Shown: one piece after another, positions 37,531 through 47,745 of the stretch
How positions within the stretch are numbered: the stretch's first letter is position 1
Layout: each line of letters opens with the position of its first letter
NCBI RefSeq assembly: GCF_001690525.1
Contig: NZ_LZGT01000038.1
Span: 102,172 to 166,171, forward strand
Direction of reading: 5' to 3'
From: Gilliamella sp. App6-5
GTDB taxonomy: Bacteria > Pseudomonadota > Gammaproteobacteria > Enterobacterales > Orbaceae
DNA: 64,000 bases
The notes under the pieces: generated by a model
The model's input: only the letters and a program-made list of their open reading frames with translations
The model's database searches: none
What the model was told of the DNA's origin: nothing
Position numbers and translations under genes: made by a program

Positions 37531-38958
37531 TTACGGTTGATAGATCCCAACGCCTAAATCATTTTCCTTTCGGGTTCGTGATATCACTGACATTGGTGAT
37601 TCGCTTACACGTAGATCCATTTCATCTTCGGTTCTAATCACTTTTCCTCGTAATGAATTTGGATAAACATCAGTAATTTCAACGTCAACAAACTTGCCAA
37701 TCATCTCAGGGCGACCTGCAAAATTAACAATTCGATTATTTTCTGTTCTACCGGTTAATTCCATAAGGTCTTTTTTGGATGGACCTTCAACTAAAATACG
37801 CTGAACAGTATTTAACATACGACGGCTAAATTGCATAGCTTGCTGATTGATTCGTTCTTGAAGAATGTAAAGGCGTTGCTTCTTCTCTTCTTCTGATACA
37901 TTATCTTCCATTTCAGCAGCGGGTGTACCTGGACGTGATGAATAAACAAAACTATAACTTAAATCAAAATTGACATCAGCAATTAGTTGCATGGTTTGTT
38001 CAAAATCTTCTTGTGTTTCGCCTGGGAAACCAACAATAAAATCCGAACTAATTTGAATATCAGGGCGCACTTTACGTAATTTTCGAATAATGGATTTATA
38101 TTCAAGCGCGGTATGTGTACGTTTCATTAAGTTTAATACACGATCTGAACCACTTTGTACTGGCAAATGTAAAAAATTAACTAGCTCTGGTGTATCACGA
38201 TAAACGTCGATAATATCATCTGTAAATTCAATTGGATGACTGGTTGTAAAACGAATGCGATCGATACCATCAATGGCTGCAACTAAACGTAATAATTCAG
38301 CAAAGGAACAAATATCACCATCAAATGTTGGTCCACGATAAGCATTAACATTTTGACCTAATAAATTAACTTCACGCACACCTTGTTCGGCCAGTTGTGC
38401 AATTTCATAGATGACATCATCACAAGGTCTGCTAACTTCTTCTCCTCGAGTATAAGGAACCACGCAATAAGTACAATATTTATTGCATCCTTCCATTATA
38501 GAAACAAATGCGGTTGGTCCTTCGCTACGAGGCTCTGGCAGGCGATCAAATTTTTCAATTTCAGGAAAACTAACATCGACAACATGATGATTGTCACCAC
38601 TGCGAATCTGTTCAATCATTTCAGGTAAGCGATGAAAAGTTTGCGGTCCAAAAATAATATCTACAAATGGTGCACGTTTACGAATTTGCGCACCTTCTTG
38701 CGAAGCAACACAACCACCAACACCAATGATGATATTTGGATTATGTTGTTTAAGGTTTTTCCAACGACCTAATTGATGAAAGACCTTTTCTTGGGCCTTT
38801 TCTCGAATAGAGCAAGTATTTAGTAATAAAATATCCGCTTCTTCGGCATTGTCTGTTAATGTTAAACCATGGGTGGATTCAAGGAGATCTGCCATTTTTG
38901 TTGAGTCATACTCATTCATTTGGCAGCCCCAAGTTTTGATATGTAATTTTTTGCTCAT
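37531..38958 (-). CDS. miaB: tRNA-2-methylthio-N6-dimethylallyladenosine synthase MiaB
   Basis: Radical-SAM methylthiotransferase adding the ms2 group to i6A37 of tRNA, acting after MiaA. 475 residues. The N-terminal UPF0004 domain has [26 protein letters not shown] and [11 protein letters not shown] (three cluster Cys). The radical-SAM motif is [18 protein letters not shown]. The TRAM domain is at the C-terminus. I take the ATG at 38958; the TTG one codon earlier is unlikely. It precedes the zinc-ribbon frame and ybeZ, as miaB precedes ybeZ in enterics. Confidence 0.97.
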   Translation of the reverse strand: MSKKLHIKTWGCQMNEYDSTKMADLLESTHGLTLTDNAEEADILLLNTCSIREKAQEKVFHQLGRWKNLKQHNPNIIIGVGGCVASQEGAQIRKRAPFVDIIFGPQTFHRLPEMIEQIRSGDNHHVVDVSFPEIEKFDRLPEPRSEGPTAFVSIMEGCNKYCTYCVVPYTRGEEVSRPCDDVIYEIAQLAEQGVREVNLLGQNVNAYRGPTFDGDICSFAELLRLVAAIDGIDRIRFTTSHPIEFTDDIIDVYRDTPELVNFLHLPVQSGSDRVLNLMKRTHTALEYKSIIRKLRKVRPDIQISSDFIVGFPGETQEDFEQTMQLIADVNFDLSYSFVYSSRPGTPAAEMEDNVSEEEKKQRLYILQERINQQAMQFSRRMLNTVQRILVEGPSKKDLMELTGRTENNRIVNFAGRPEMIGKFVDVEITDVYPNSLRGKVIRTEDEMDLRVSESPMSVISRTRKENDLGVGIYQP

Positions 38959-38961
38959 CAA

Positions 38962-39415
38962 TAACTCAGCTATATTTAATTGTTAAAATGAAAACGGGTT
39001 TAAATCCGCGATTTTAGCGAGCCATATTGTAATCCTTTGTAGTTATAGGGTCTATAATAAAATAAAAAATGGCAACGCAAAACGTTAGATAGGCCTTTTA
39101 GAATTCCTAAAAATACTGTCAAGAAGTTTTAGGTAGATATGTGTTTTAGTATAAAACACTTTTTCAGGTCTTTTTTAGATGTTTTGTGATTTGTGCTATT
39201 ATGAAATATACATATCTAATGTTAGGACAAATAAAATCAAAGTCATAATGTCATATAATTATTTATTAAATGCTAATTGAGCTATAACATTAAAAATTGA
39301 TGCGTTATTGATTAAAAAAGTGGGTGAAGATAAGAATCATTCTTTTTAATATCTTTATAATTTATGTTATTATTCGCGATTAACTCATATAGAAAATAAA
39401 GTGTTTAGATTAAAT
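38962..39415. other. Divergent intergenic region miaB / amiC
   Basis: About 440 AT-rich bases holding the promoters of both genes and copy A of the 45-bp dispersed repeat (39114-39158). GTGTTTTA and TAAAACAC at the end of that repeat can form a small hairpin followed by TTTTTC. Confidence 0.6.
39114..39158 (+). repeat. 45-bp dispersed intergenic repeat, copy A
   Basis: Aligns without gaps to copies B (40652-40696) and C (minus strand, 47623-47667). 28 of 45 positions are identical in all three, including the 14-base core GTTTTAGTATAAAA. It lies about 250 bases before amiC. Confidence 0.7.
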
Positions 39416-40651
39416 ATGTCAAAAACATTTAGTCCTACAAAGCGCCTATTAGTTAAAGGTATTATTGCGACTTGTTTGTTATCTGTCACTCGTATAGGCT
39501 TTGCTGCAAAAATGGCACAAGTTATTGCTGTGCGTGTTTGGCCATCATCAACCTATACAAGAATCACTTTAGAATCAAATATCAGATTAAAATATAAACA
39601 CTTTCTATTGAGTAATCCAAACCGAATCGCAATTGATATTAACAATATTAATTTAAATCCAACCTTAAAAAATATTTCTTCAAAAGTATTAAAGCACGAT
39701 CCCTATATTAAATCGATACGCGTTGTTCAACGCGATCCTAAAACAGTGAGAATATTGATCGAATTAAAACAGGGCGTTAAACCTAATACTTTTACTTTAG
39801 CACCGATAGCGAAATTTAAGCATCGTTTAGTGATGGATCTTTATCCATCTAAACCAGCTTCCACCACAGATGATGATCCTTTACTTGCACTTTTAGAAGA
39901 GTATAAAAAAGGTGATCTCAATAAAAAACAATCTGAGATCAAAACACAAACGAATAAAAATAAAAATGCCCCGATTATCGTGGTACTCGATCCTGGACAT
40001 GGTGGTGAAGATCCTGGCGCTATTGGCTACAATAAAACACGTGAAAAAGACATTGTTTTACAAATTGCACGTCGTACTTATAATTTACTTAAGAAAGAGC
40101 CAAATATAAAAGTCTACATGACACGTAATGAAGATGTGTTTATTCCTTTAAAAGTACGAGTTGCTAAGGCACGATCTTTACATGCCGATCTATTTATTTC
40201 TATTCATGCTGATGCGTTTGCTAATCGTTCTGTCGGTGGTTCCTCTGTTTTTGCATTATCAACACGTGGGGCAAGTAGTTCCGCCGCAAGTTATTTAGCT
40301 CAAACTCAAAACGAAGCAGATCAGATAGGTGGCGTGAGTCGCAGTGGCGATAAATATTTAGATGATACTATATTAGATTTGGTCCAAAAAACAACGTTAA
40401 GTAATGGTGTGTTACTTGGTAATGCTATTTTAAATCGAATGAAAAAAGTTAATAAGTTACATAAACCATCACTTGAAAAAGCAGGCTTTGCAGTGTTAAA
40501 AGCGCCCGATATTCCATCTGTTTTAGTCGAAACAGCCTTTATTAGTAATGTTACTGAAGAAAAAAAATTAAAGACTGCTTCATTCCAAAATCAAGTATCT
40601 AAATCAATTGTTGATGGTATTAAAGATTATTTGAAAAAACGTAAACATTAA
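39416..40651 (+). CDS. amiC: N-acetylmuramoyl-L-alanine amidase AmiC
   Basis: Periplasmic zinc amidase that splits septal peptidoglycan in daughter-cell separation. An AMIN targeting domain ([20 protein letters not shown] onwards) is followed by a linker and the Amidase_3 domain with [22 protein letters not shown] and the catalytic ETAFISN near the end. The N-terminal signal is TKRLLVKG plus a hydrophobic stretch. It aligns with the Tat signal of E. coli AmiC (SRRRLLQG), but the twin arginine is Lys-Arg. ATG at 39416 is taken; a GTG at 39401 is possible, and neither has a good ribosome site. Bracketed by two direct copies of the 45-bp repeat. Confidence 0.95.
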   Translation: MSKTFSPTKRLLVKGIIATCLLSVTRIGFAAKMAQVIAVRVWPSSTYTRITLESNIRLKYKHFLLSNPNRIAIDINNINLNPTLKNISSKVLKHDPYIKSIRVVQRDPKTVRILIELKQGVKPNTFTLAPIAKFKHRLVMDLYPSKPASTTDDDPLLALLEEYKKGDLNKKQSEIKTQTNKNKNAPIIVVLDPGHGGEDPGAIGYNKTREKDIVLQIARRTYNLLKKEPNIKVYMTRNEDVFIPLKVRVAKARSLHADLFISIHADAFANRSVGGSSVFALSTRGASSSAASYLAQTQNEADQIGGVSRSGDKYLDDTILDLVQKTTLSNGVLLGNAILNRMKKVNKLHKPSLEKAGFAVLKAPDIPSVLVETAFISNVTEEKKLKTASFQNQVSKSIVDGIKDYLKKRKH

Positions 40652-40696
40652 TATTGTACAAAAGTTTCAGAAAAACCTGTGTTTTAGTATAAAATT
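40652..40696 (+). repeat. 45-bp dispersed intergenic repeat, copy B
   Basis: Starts right after the amiC stop codon and ends two bases into the rsmG stop codon, filling the convergent gap. Same orientation as copy A, so amiC lies between direct copies. Confidence 0.7.
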
Positions 40697-41294
40697 ATTG
40701 AATAATAATCAAACATCTTTCAGCATCTAACCCTGGTATAGTTAATTTGATATTTTGTTTAAGCGTAAAACCTTCAGGAATAGGATCGATATCACTTCCT
40801 TTTAACGCATAAAAAGATCCTTGTTGATCAGGAAGGTGCTTGCACCAATTAAGCATATCTTGCAAAGAAGCAAAAGCCCGGCTAATAATCCCATCAAATT
40901 TTTTATCGTTATATGCTTCGATTCGGCTTTGTATTGGGCTAATATTTGTTAGCTTTAATTCAAACTGTACTTGCTTTAAAAAGCGAATACGCTTACCTAA
41001 ACTATCAACCAAATCGAATTGTTTATCGGGGTTAATAATCGCTAATGGAACGCCTGGTAAACCAGGACCTGTTCCTACATCAATAAAGGTTTTGCCAGTT
41101 AAATAAGGCGATACAACTAAGCTATCCATAATATGCTTAACTAACATCTCGCTCGGATCGCGCACAGCTGTTAAGTTGTAAGTTTTGTTCCATTTGCTTA
41201 GCATCTCAACATAATGGATCAATTGATCTATTTGCGATTCAGAGATCGAAAGATCCGTTTGATCAATTAGATTAGTGAGTTTCTTTTTTAACAT
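40695..41294 (-). CDS. rsmG: 16S rRNA m7G527 methyltransferase RsmG
   Basis: Methylates G527 of 16S rRNA in the 530 loop using SAM; cytoplasmic. 199 residues. Family features: [29 protein letters not shown], the SAM motif [17 protein letters not shown], and IISRAFASL. The start lies 23 bases inside the end of mnmG, so the pair is translationally coupled, as in enterics (gidA-gidB). Confidence 0.97.
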   Translation of the reverse strand: MLKKKLTNLIDQTDLSISESQIDQLIHYVEMLSKWNKTYNLTAVRDPSEMLVKHIMDSLVVSPYLTGKTFIDVGTGPGLPGVPLAIINPDKQFDLVDSLGKRIRFLKQVQFELKLTNISPIQSRIEAYNDKKFDGIISRAFASLQDMLNWCKHLPDQQGSFYALKGSDIDPIPEGFTLKQNIKLTIPGLDAERCLIIIQ

Positions 41295-43164
41295 AATTTT
41301 TCTTTTTTAAATAAACTAATAACATTGAAATAGCGGCTGGTGTAATACCAGAAATACGCGAAGCTTGTCCTATAGAAACCGGTTTATGTTGCTTTAATTT
41401 CGCCACCACTTCATTCGATAATCCAGATATTTCGGCATAATCAATATGCTCAGGAATAATCGTTTCTTCATTGCGCTTTTGACGTTCAATTTCTTCTATT
41501 TGCAGTTTAATATAACCATCATATTTTACTTGAATTTCAACCTGTTCGGCAGCTTGTGGGTCAGATAATCCAGGTGCAAATAATGAAAGTGATTTCAATG
41601 TGCTATAACTCATTTCAGGTCGTTTAAGTAACTCTTCACCATTGGCTTCTTTAGTCAAATTAGCACTTAAAACAGCATTGACTTCATCGATACTTTCAAT
41701 ATGAGGATGTACCCAGATATCGCGTAACCGCGATCTTTCTTGCTCAATAGCATCAAATTTTTCATTAAAATGACGCCAACGGTAATCGTCGACCATGCCT
41801 AAATTACGACCAATTTCAGTTAAGCGAATGTCGGCATTATCTTCACGTAACATTAAACGGTATTCAGCACGCGAGGTAAACATGCGATAAGGTTCGTTAG
41901 TACCAAGTGTACAAAGATCATCAACTAGCACCCCTAAATAAGCCTGATCGCGACTTGGATACCATTGATCTTGATCATATGCAAAGCGTGCTGCATTTAA
42001 ACCTGCAAGCATTCCTTGTGCTGCCGCTTCTTCATAGCCTGTTGTACCATTGATCTGTCCTGCTAAAAAGAGACCTTTAATCACTTTACTTTCAAGTGTT
42101 GGTTTAAGATCCCTTGGATCAAAATAATCATATTCGATCGCATAACCAGGTCTTATAATGTTAGCGTTTTCTAATCCTTTCATGCTGCGCACAAATGCAA
42201 GTTGCGTATCAAATGGTAAACTTGTTGAGATCCCATTTGGATAGATCTCATTACTATCTAATCCTTCTGGTTCTAAATAGATCTGATGAGAATTACGATC
42301 GGCAAACCGCATGATCTTATCTTCAATTGATGGACAATATCTTGGTCCTACACCTTCTATAATACCGGTGTACATAGGGCTGCGATCTAAATTAGATCTA
42401 ATAATATCGTGTGTTGTTTCATTAGTGCTGGTGATATAGCAAGGGATCTGCTTAGGATGTTCATTTGCATTACCTAAAAATGAAAATACTGGAACAGGAT
42501 CATCGCCATATTGCGTGCCCAATTTTGAAAAGTCAATGGTTCTAGCATCAATTCGCGGTGGGGTACCAGTTTTTAATCGCCCCATCCTAAATGAATATTG
42601 ATGTAGTGATTTTGATAAACCGATCGAGGCTGGATCGCCAGTGCGACCACCACTATAATTATCAAGCCCTATGTGGATCTTTCCATCTAAAAAAGTACCG
42701 GTTGTTAACACAACCGCTTTGGCTTTAAAAGAAACACCCATTTGAGTTTTTACACCAATGATCTGATCGTTTTCAATGATCACATCTTCAACGGATTGTT
42801 GAAACAACATTAAATTTTCTTGGTTTTCAAGTGCTGTTCTTATTACTTTTCGATAGAGAGATCGATCCGCTTGTGCACGTGTAGCCCTAACCGCTGGACC
42901 TTTGCTACTATTTAAGATCCTAAATTGGATCCCCGATAGATCGATAGCATGAGCCATTAATCCACCCATTGCATCAATCTCTTTAACTAAGTGTCCTTTT
43001 CCTATACCACCAATGGCTGGATTACAGGACATTTGTCCTAATGTATTGATATTATGGGTTAAAAGTAGTGTTTTTCGTCCCATTCTTGCTGATGCCATTG
43101 CGGCTTCTGTTCCTGCATGACCGCCACCAACGATGATGACATCAAAAAGATCTGGATAAAACAT
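41272..43164 (-). CDS. mnmG: tRNA uridine 5-carboxymethylaminomethyl modification enzyme MnmG
   Basis: FAD protein that with MnmE installs the cmnm5 group at U34 of certain tRNAs. 630 residues. The FAD motif [21 protein letters not shown] opens the protein (in two parts). [30 protein letters not shown] and the C-terminal helical domain ending [17 protein letters not shown] are visible. It is transcribed away from oriC, exactly as gidA is in E. coli. Confidence 0.98.
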   Translation of the reverse strand: MFYPDLFDVIIVGGGHAGTEAAMASARMGRKTLLLTHNINTLGQMSCNPAIGGIGKGHLVKEIDAMGGLMAHAIDLSGIQFRILNSSKGPAVRATRAQADRSLYRKVIRTALENQENLMLFQQSVEDVIIENDQIIGVKTQMGVSFKAKAVVLTTGTFLDGKIHIGLDNYSGGRTGDPASIGLSKSLHQYSFRMGRLKTGTPPRIDARTIDFSKLGTQYGDDPVPVFSFLGNANEHPKQIPCYITSTNETTHDIIRSNLDRSPMYTGIIEGVGPRYCPSIEDKIMRFADRNSHQIYLEPEGLDSNEIYPNGISTSLPFDTQLAFVRSMKGLENANIIRPGYAIEYDYFDPRDLKPTLESKVIKGLFLAGQINGTTGYEEAAAQGMLAGLNAARFAYDQDQWYPSRDQAYLGVLVDDLCTLGTNEPYRMFTSRAEYRLMLREDNADIRLTEIGRNLGMVDDYRWRHFNEKFDAIEQERSRLRDIWVHPHIESIDEVNAVLSANLTKEANGEELLKRPEMSYSTLKSLSLFAPGLSDPQAAEQVEIQVKYDGYIKLQIEEIERQKRNEETIIPEHIDYAEISGLSNEVVAKLKQHKPVSIGQASRISGITPAAISMLLVYLKKKNYVKKETH

Positions 43165-43189
43165 AAAAAAGCCTCGTATTTATTTTTTG

Positions 43190-43545
43190 TAAAGATGATC
43201 GCTAATTTAGATCGGGAGATTTGGTTTATTTAGCGTAGGGAATTTTACTCATCTTTTTGATTACGTCAAATGATCTATTATGATCATCATTTAAATTAAA
43301 TAAGATCTTTTAGATGATCTTTTTATTTTTATTATTATTACAGTGGATCCTTTTTGTTGATAACTATTTTTTATAATTATTTTATAGGATCTTATCGATC
43401 ATCTAATTCTGTTAATTGATCGGATCTTTTTACATTTAAACTTGTTAATAACTATTCTCTTTATCCACAGTTGATTTATTGATTAAGGTTATTAATGTTA
43501 TGATAACAGCTTGTGACCCTAATTGATCACAGAGTTATCCACAAA
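43190..43545. other. Chromosomal replication origin oriC
   Basis: Lies upstream of mnmG, as in enterics. It has twelve GATC sites between 43197 and 43528. Perfect DnaA boxes TTATCCACA are at 43461-43469 and 43535-43543; the second sits in CAGAGTTATCCACA, as at the E. coli R4 end. A one-mismatch reverse box TGTTGATAA (43355-43363) is in the R1 position. Next to mnmG are AT-rich 13-mer-like repeats starting GATCT (43272, 43304, 43316), the last matching GATCTNTTNTTTT with one mismatch. Gene order, Dam sites, boxes and unwinding repeats all agree. Confidence 0.92.
43316..43330 (+). other. DNA-unwinding-element 13-mer-like repeat
   Basis: GATCTTTTTATTTTT, the best of the GATCT-type AT-rich repeats beside mnmG, in the expected unwinding region of oriC. 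Confidence 0.6.
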
Positions 43546-44050
43546 AAATAAATCTGTTTGCTTGATTTTTTATCTTTTATTGGTTTTATTTTATACTTGG
43601 ATGAAAGATCTGTTATTAAATAATTTAATCATGTTTCTATCTTTGTAATGTTATTTTTTAATTTATTTTATATTTTTACTTGGAATGTTTTTTGAATTTA
43701 TGTCTAGCTTTAAGTCAAAAGCAGCATAGTTATTAGATTTAACCGAATAAAAATTATTTTTCAGATGAAAATAATTTATTTTTTATAAAAAACGACAGTA
43801 TGATAAGTTATTACATAAAGATGAGTATAAAATAATGCTATAAAAGTCAGGAAAAGGTTCAATAAGTTACGAGCAAATTAGTCGATAGATTCAGTTTTGC
43901 CTTATTATGTGATGAGTTTTATTTGTACAACTAAAGTACACATTAAATAATTTAAAGGGTAGGATATTTCACTTTTCTATAAAAGTGATTGATTTTTATA
44001 AAAGCAAATTTATACTTAACATGATTATGTTTTTATTGTGAGGTTCGTTT
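43546..44050. other. AT-rich region between oriC and hda
   Basis: About 500 bases, very AT-rich, with no coding frame. mioC and asnC, which flank oriC in E. coli, are absent. It should carry the hda promoter. No further perfect DnaA boxes seen. Confidence 0.55.
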
Positions 44051-44734
44051 ATTACTCTTTCGCAGCTACCTTTACCTTTTTCATTACCCAATAATGAAAC
44101 TTTTGATAGTTTTTATGTCGGTGATAATCGATTATTGTTTGATTCATTGCAAATCTTATTAGGTAAAGAAGGGTTTAATATCTTTTATATATGGTCGGCT
44201 AGCGCTGCGGGTCGGACTCACCTTTTACATGCATCAAGTCAAAATAAATTAGCTAGTTATATTCCGCTAAAACAGTATTATCATCTTGTACCTGAAATTT
44301 TGCAGGGATTAGATCATTATGATTTAGTCTGTTTAGATGATATCGATGCAATAGCAGGTCATAGGGATTGGGAAGAAGCTATTTTTGATTTATTTAATCG
44401 TTTAACTGAAAAAAACGTGAGTAAATTATTGATAACAGCAAGCGCACCACCTAAACAAATTTCTTTTATATTACCTGATTTGGTTTCTAGGCTATCTTGG
44501 GGGCAGGTTTATCAATTAAAAGAGCTTAGCGATGATGACAAGCTTAAAGCCTTACAATTAAGAGCACAATTAAGTGGGTTTGAATTATCAACAGAAGTTG
44601 GGTTATTTTTATTAAAACGTGTTAACCGTGATATGCGTACACTGTTTTCTTTATTAGAAAAGTTTGAAGTAGCAACGCTTGCACAACAACGTAAATTAAC
44701 CATTCCTTTTATCAAACATATTTTGGATTTGTAA
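44051..44734 (+). CDS. hda: DnaA inactivator Hda (regulatory inactivation of DnaA)
   Basis: AAA+ DnaA homologue that, with the DNA-loaded sliding clamp, promotes ATP hydrolysis by DnaA and prevents over-initiation. About 227 residues. The protein aligns with E. coli Hda from QLPLPFSLPNNETFDSFYVG ([20 protein letters not shown] in E. coli, carrying the clamp-binding motif). It continues through AAGRTHLLHA (Walker A region), LVCLDDIDAIAG (Walker B) and RRDMRTLF-type (VNRDMRTLFSLL) to KLTIPFIKHIL. There is no ATG, GTG or TTG before residue 29 in this frame; ATT at 44051 sits seven bases after GAGG. E. coli hda also uses a rare start (CUG). Confidence 0.93.
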   Translation: MTLSQLPLPFSLPNNETFDSFYVGDNRLLFDSLQILLGKEGFNIFYIWSASAAGRTHLLHASSQNKLASYIPLKQYYHLVPEILQGLDHYDLVCLDDIDAIAGHRDWEEAIFDLFNRLTEKNVSKLLITASAPPKQISFILPDLVSRLSWGQVYQLKELSDDDKLKALQLRAQLSGFELSTEVGLFLLKRVNRDMRTLFSLLEKFEVATLAQQRKLTIPFIKHILDL

Positions 44735-44735
44735 T

Positions 44736-45515
44736 ATGAGTCAAAAACCTGAAGCTATTGTTTTTTTTGATCTAGATGGGACATTATTTAATAGCCAAAT
44801 TGATGTATTACCCAGCTCTTTTGAAGCTATAAAAAAATTAAAACAAAATAATATTACACCAATGATTGCAACGGGTCGAACACCCTGTGAAGTGGTTGAT
44901 TTAATGGAAAAGACTCAAATTGAGTCGATAATTGGTATGAACGGGCAAGTTGTTTTATATCAAGGCGAAAAGGTCTTTACTAATGATATTGATAAGGGCG
45001 TTATCGATCGTTTGTATCAATACTCTAAACAGCAAACAGGTATTCCGTTGTCTTTTTATAATCACGAAATTATGCGAGTGTCGCAAAATAGTCAACCCAC
45101 TAAAAAATTTTATCATTTCTTAAAAGAACAAGTTCCGCCTGTTGATGATCAGATTTATTTAAAATCACCTATTCAGATGCTTTTATTACTTTGTGAATCA
45201 GGTGAGGCGCTTTATCGAGATATCTTCCCTGAATTAACCTTTATTCGTAATACACCTTACTGTGTTGATGTTTTCAATCACGGTGGTTCTAAAGGTTATG
45301 GTATTACTCAATTGTTAAAAAATAAAGGATTCACTGATGTGCCAACCTATGCCTTTGGTGATGGCATGAATGATTTTGAAATGTTCTTAACCGTTGATCA
45401 TCCTATTGCTATGGGTAATGCGGTTGATGAATTAAAAGCGCAAGCTGAGTTTGTTACAGAGACTAATGATAACGATGGAATAGCTAAAGGGTTACAACAT
45501 TTTGGATTGATTTAA
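44736..45515 (+). CDS. HAD-superfamily (Cof-type, class IIB) phosphatase
   Basis: 259 residues. Haloacid dehalogenase motifs: I FFDLDGTLFNS (nucleophile Asp) near residue 10, II MIATGRTP, III Lys in the GSKGYGITQLL stretch, and IV FGDGMNDFEMF near the C-terminus. The large alpha/beta cap between motifs II and III is of the Cof/IIB type, usually sugar-phosphate phosphatases. The substrate is unknown. It begins one base after the hda stop, so it is almost surely cotranscribed with hda, and is convergent with anmK. Confidence 0.9.
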   Translation: MSQKPEAIVFFDLDGTLFNSQIDVLPSSFEAIKKLKQNNITPMIATGRTPCEVVDLMEKTQIESIIGMNGQVVLYQGEKVFTNDIDKGVIDRLYQYSKQQTGIPLSFYNHEIMRVSQNSQPTKKFYHFLKEQVPPVDDQIYLKSPIQMLLLLCESGEALYRDIFPELTFIRNTPYCVDVFNHGGSKGYGITQLLKNKGFTDVPTYAFGDGMNDFEMFLTVDHPIAMGNAVDELKAQAEFVTETNDNDGIAKGLQHFGLI

Positions 45516-45539
45516 TCAAAATTTGTCTGTATTTTTAGT

Positions 45540-46646
45540 TTATTGATAATAAACTCCTAAACAAACAGCTTGACTTGCGCCTGTTACCTCTGGAATGTTT
45601 GATGGAATATTATTAATTCGACAATAAGCAAGCCAAGCAAAGGCTATTGCCTCCATATCGTCTCCACTTATACCTTTTGTATCGGTCGTTAATACGGCCC
45701 ATGAGGGTAATAAAGCCGATAATCTTTGCATAATTAGTGGATTTTTAGCACCTCCACCACAAACTAAAAGCTCACAAGGTAATGTGCTTACTATAGGTAA
45801 TTTATTCATTTCATTGGCAATGGATAAAGCGGTAAATTCAACGAGTGTTGCTTGAATATCTTGTGCTTTTAAATGTGTTCCAGCTAATTTTTTATAGAGC
45901 CAGGATAAGTTAAATAGTTCTCGTCCTGTACTTTTGGGAGCGGGTATTTGAAAATAGTCTTCTTGATATAAAAGATTTAATAAGTCTTGGTTTATTTTAC
46001 CTGTTTTTGCCCATAATCCGCCCTTATCATAGTTTTTACCTAAGTGCTCTTTTATCCAACCATCCAGTAATACATTACCTGGACCAGTATCATAACCTAG
46101 GATGGTTTGATTGGGTATTAATACCGAAATGTTACTCATACCGCCGATATTTAGTACCACGCGATTTATTTGTGGATCTTGTAGCACTGCTTTGTGAAAA
46201 GCTGGAACAAGAGGCGCACCTTGTCCACCATAAGCCATATCTTTACGACGAAAATCAGCAATAGTGGTTATACCTGTTTTTGCGGCAATGATATTGGCAT
46301 CACCAATTTGTAAGGTAAAAGGATTATCACCATTTGGTGAATGGTAAATTGTTTGTCCGTGACAGCCAATAGCTTTAATTTTTTGTTTATCAATATTATT
46401 TTCTTTTAAAAACTGATTTATGCTATCAGCAAACAGTTTGCCAATTAGGTGATCTATCTCACCTAAATTCTGTAATGTAGTTTGTTGGGTTTCACATAAT
46501 TTTAGTAAATGCTGTTTTAAATCGGCGGGCATTGGATAGCAGTTGCTAGCTATTGATGTGACATTTTTTGCGGTAATATTCACCAAAGCAATATCAACTC
46601 CATCCATGCTAGTACCTGACATCACACCAATATATAAATTTTGCAT
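45540..46646 (-). CDS. anmK: Anhydro-N-acetylmuramic acid kinase
   Basis: Phosphorylates and opens 1,6-anhydro-MurNAc to MurNAc-6-phosphate in cell-wall recycling; cytoplasmic. 368 residues. Visible: YIGVMSGTSMDGVDIALV at the start, GCHGQTIYHSP, TTIADFRRKDMAYGGQGAPLVP (in parts), LNIGGMSNISVL, GYDTGPGNVLLD, and CGGGAKNPLIM with GISGDDMEAIAFAWLA. It follows tsaC by four bases in a minus-strand operon. Confidence 0.97.
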   Translation of the reverse strand: MQNLYIGVMSGTSMDGVDIALVNITAKNVTSIASNCYPMPADLKQHLLKLCETQQTTLQNLGEIDHLIGKLFADSINQFLKENNIDKQKIKAIGCHGQTIYHSPNGDNPFTLQIGDANIIAAKTGITTIADFRRKDMAYGGQGAPLVPAFHKAVLQDPQINRVVLNIGGMSNISVLIPNQTILGYDTGPGNVLLDGWIKEHLGKNYDKGGLWAKTGKINQDLLNLLYQEDYFQIPAPKSTGRELFNLSWLYKKLAGTHLKAQDIQATLVEFTALSIANEMNKLPIVSTLPCELLVCGGGAKNPLIMQRLSALLPSWAVLTTDTKGISGDDMEAIAFAWLAYCRINNIPSNIPEVTGASQAVCLGVYYQ

Positions 46647-46650
46647 AAAG

Positions 46651-47214
46651 TTACCCTTGCCGAATTATTTGGCCAGTTTTGATGTCTTTTATTTCCGATG
46701 GTTGTGATCGATGACCTGTTACACCATCTAAAATAGGAAATTCTTGGCCAAACTGTTTGGCGACTTCGATGGCTGTTTTGCAAGGATTATGAGCAGAAAG
46801 ATTAGCACTGGTTGACACTATCGGTTTGCCATAAAGATCACAAAGCTTACAAACTAAAGGATGATTGGTGACGCGTACTGCAATGGAATCAAATTTTCCA
46901 GTCAAAAAATAAGGCGTATTTTTATTTTTAGGAAAAATCCAAGTAACCGGTCCAGGCCAGTTAGTAAGCGCTAACTGTTTTTGCTCATTAGTGATGGCTA
47001 ATTCATCTATATAGGGAATTAGTTGTAGGTAATGGCTGGCAATTAAAATCAAGCCTTTATCTATTGATCGTTGTTTTAGTTGTAATAACTTTAATACGGC
47101 TGATTCGCAATCTGGATCACACCCTAGACCAAAAATGGCTTCAGTTGGGTAAGCGATCACTTCACCATTTTTTAAGCAATTATTAATTTCGGATAGTGTT
47201 AATAAATTAGCCAT
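46651..47214 (-). CDS. tsaC: Threonylcarbamoyl-AMP synthase TsaC
   Basis: Makes threonylcarbamoyl-AMP from threonine, bicarbonate and ATP, the first step of t6A37 tRNA modification. 187 residues, the short TsaC type. Signature stretches: [18 protein letters not shown] at the N-terminus, [22 protein letters not shown] and [16 protein letters not shown]. Located between tusB and anmK. The partner gene tsaE starts 500 bases away on the other strand. Confidence 0.97.
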   Translation of the reverse strand: MANLLTLSEINNCLKNGEVIAYPTEAIFGLGCDPDCESAVLKLLQLKQRSIDKGLILIASHYLQLIPYIDELAITNEQKQLALTNWPGPVTWIFPKNKNTPYFLTGKFDSIAVRVTNHPLVCKLCDLYGKPIVSTSANLSAHNPCKTAIEVAKQFGQEFPILDGVTGHRSQPSEIKDIKTGQIIRQG

Positions 47215-47332
47215 TAAATTTGAATATTAACTGAGTACAAGTGATATTTATATTAAACCTAGGTTTTAGGTTTTGCAAATTAGCATGATTTAGCTTTTAA
47301 ATGGTGGTAATAATGAATGTCTTAGTCTATAG

Positions 47333-47614
47333 TCATTCCCAGTTCATTTGTGGAAAATGGTTAGCTGTAAGTTCAACAACTTGTTGCATATTAATAATTT
47401 TAAGCCTTGAATCGATAATATTACTTAGTCCACGAGCTTCAATATCACTGTTGATGATATAACAATGTTCGGTTTTATGGATAATATCATTTAATAATGG
47501 ATTATTTTGTATCGCCAGAACAACGCCATTTTGCCAGAACAATACGGCATCTTGATCTGATATTAATTGTGGGTTTATGGTTGAATGATTTGCTGTCGAG
47601 ATTGTATGTAGCAT
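47333..47614 (-). CDS. tusB: Sulfurtransferase complex subunit TusB (DsrH family)
   Basis: Member of the TusBCD sulfur relay that passes sulfur to MnmA for 2-thiouridine at tRNA position 34. 93 residues from the ATG at 47614 (MLHTIS), which matches the E. coli TusB start MLHTLH; a GTG three codons earlier is possible. Shared stretches: DAVLFWQNGVVLAI, YIINSDIEARGL and the end HFPQMNW (HPSQMAW in E. coli). Its usual partners tusC and tusD are not next to it. The 45-bp repeat copy C ends at its start region. Confidence 0.88.
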   Translation of the reverse strand: MLHTISTANHSTINPQLISDQDAVLFWQNGVVLAIQNNPLLNDIIHKTEHCYIINSDIEARGLSNIIDSRLKIINMQQVVELTANHFPQMNWE

Positions 47615-47622
47615 TTTTTTCA

Positions 47623-47667
47623 CTTTTTATACTAAAACGTAGGGTTTCCTGAAAGTTTTTTACAAAA
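47623..47667 (-). repeat. 45-bp dispersed intergenic repeat, copy C
   Basis: On the minus strand it aligns without gaps to copies A and B. Its core GTTTTAGTATAAAA ends about ten bases before the tusB start, where TATAAA could also serve as a -10 element. Confidence 0.65.
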
Positions 47668-47745
47668 TTAAGGGTACCTTGTTTGGTACATCTTTAATGG
47701 TTATTAGTATATAATAAGAACTATTTATTGAACAAAGAATTCATC

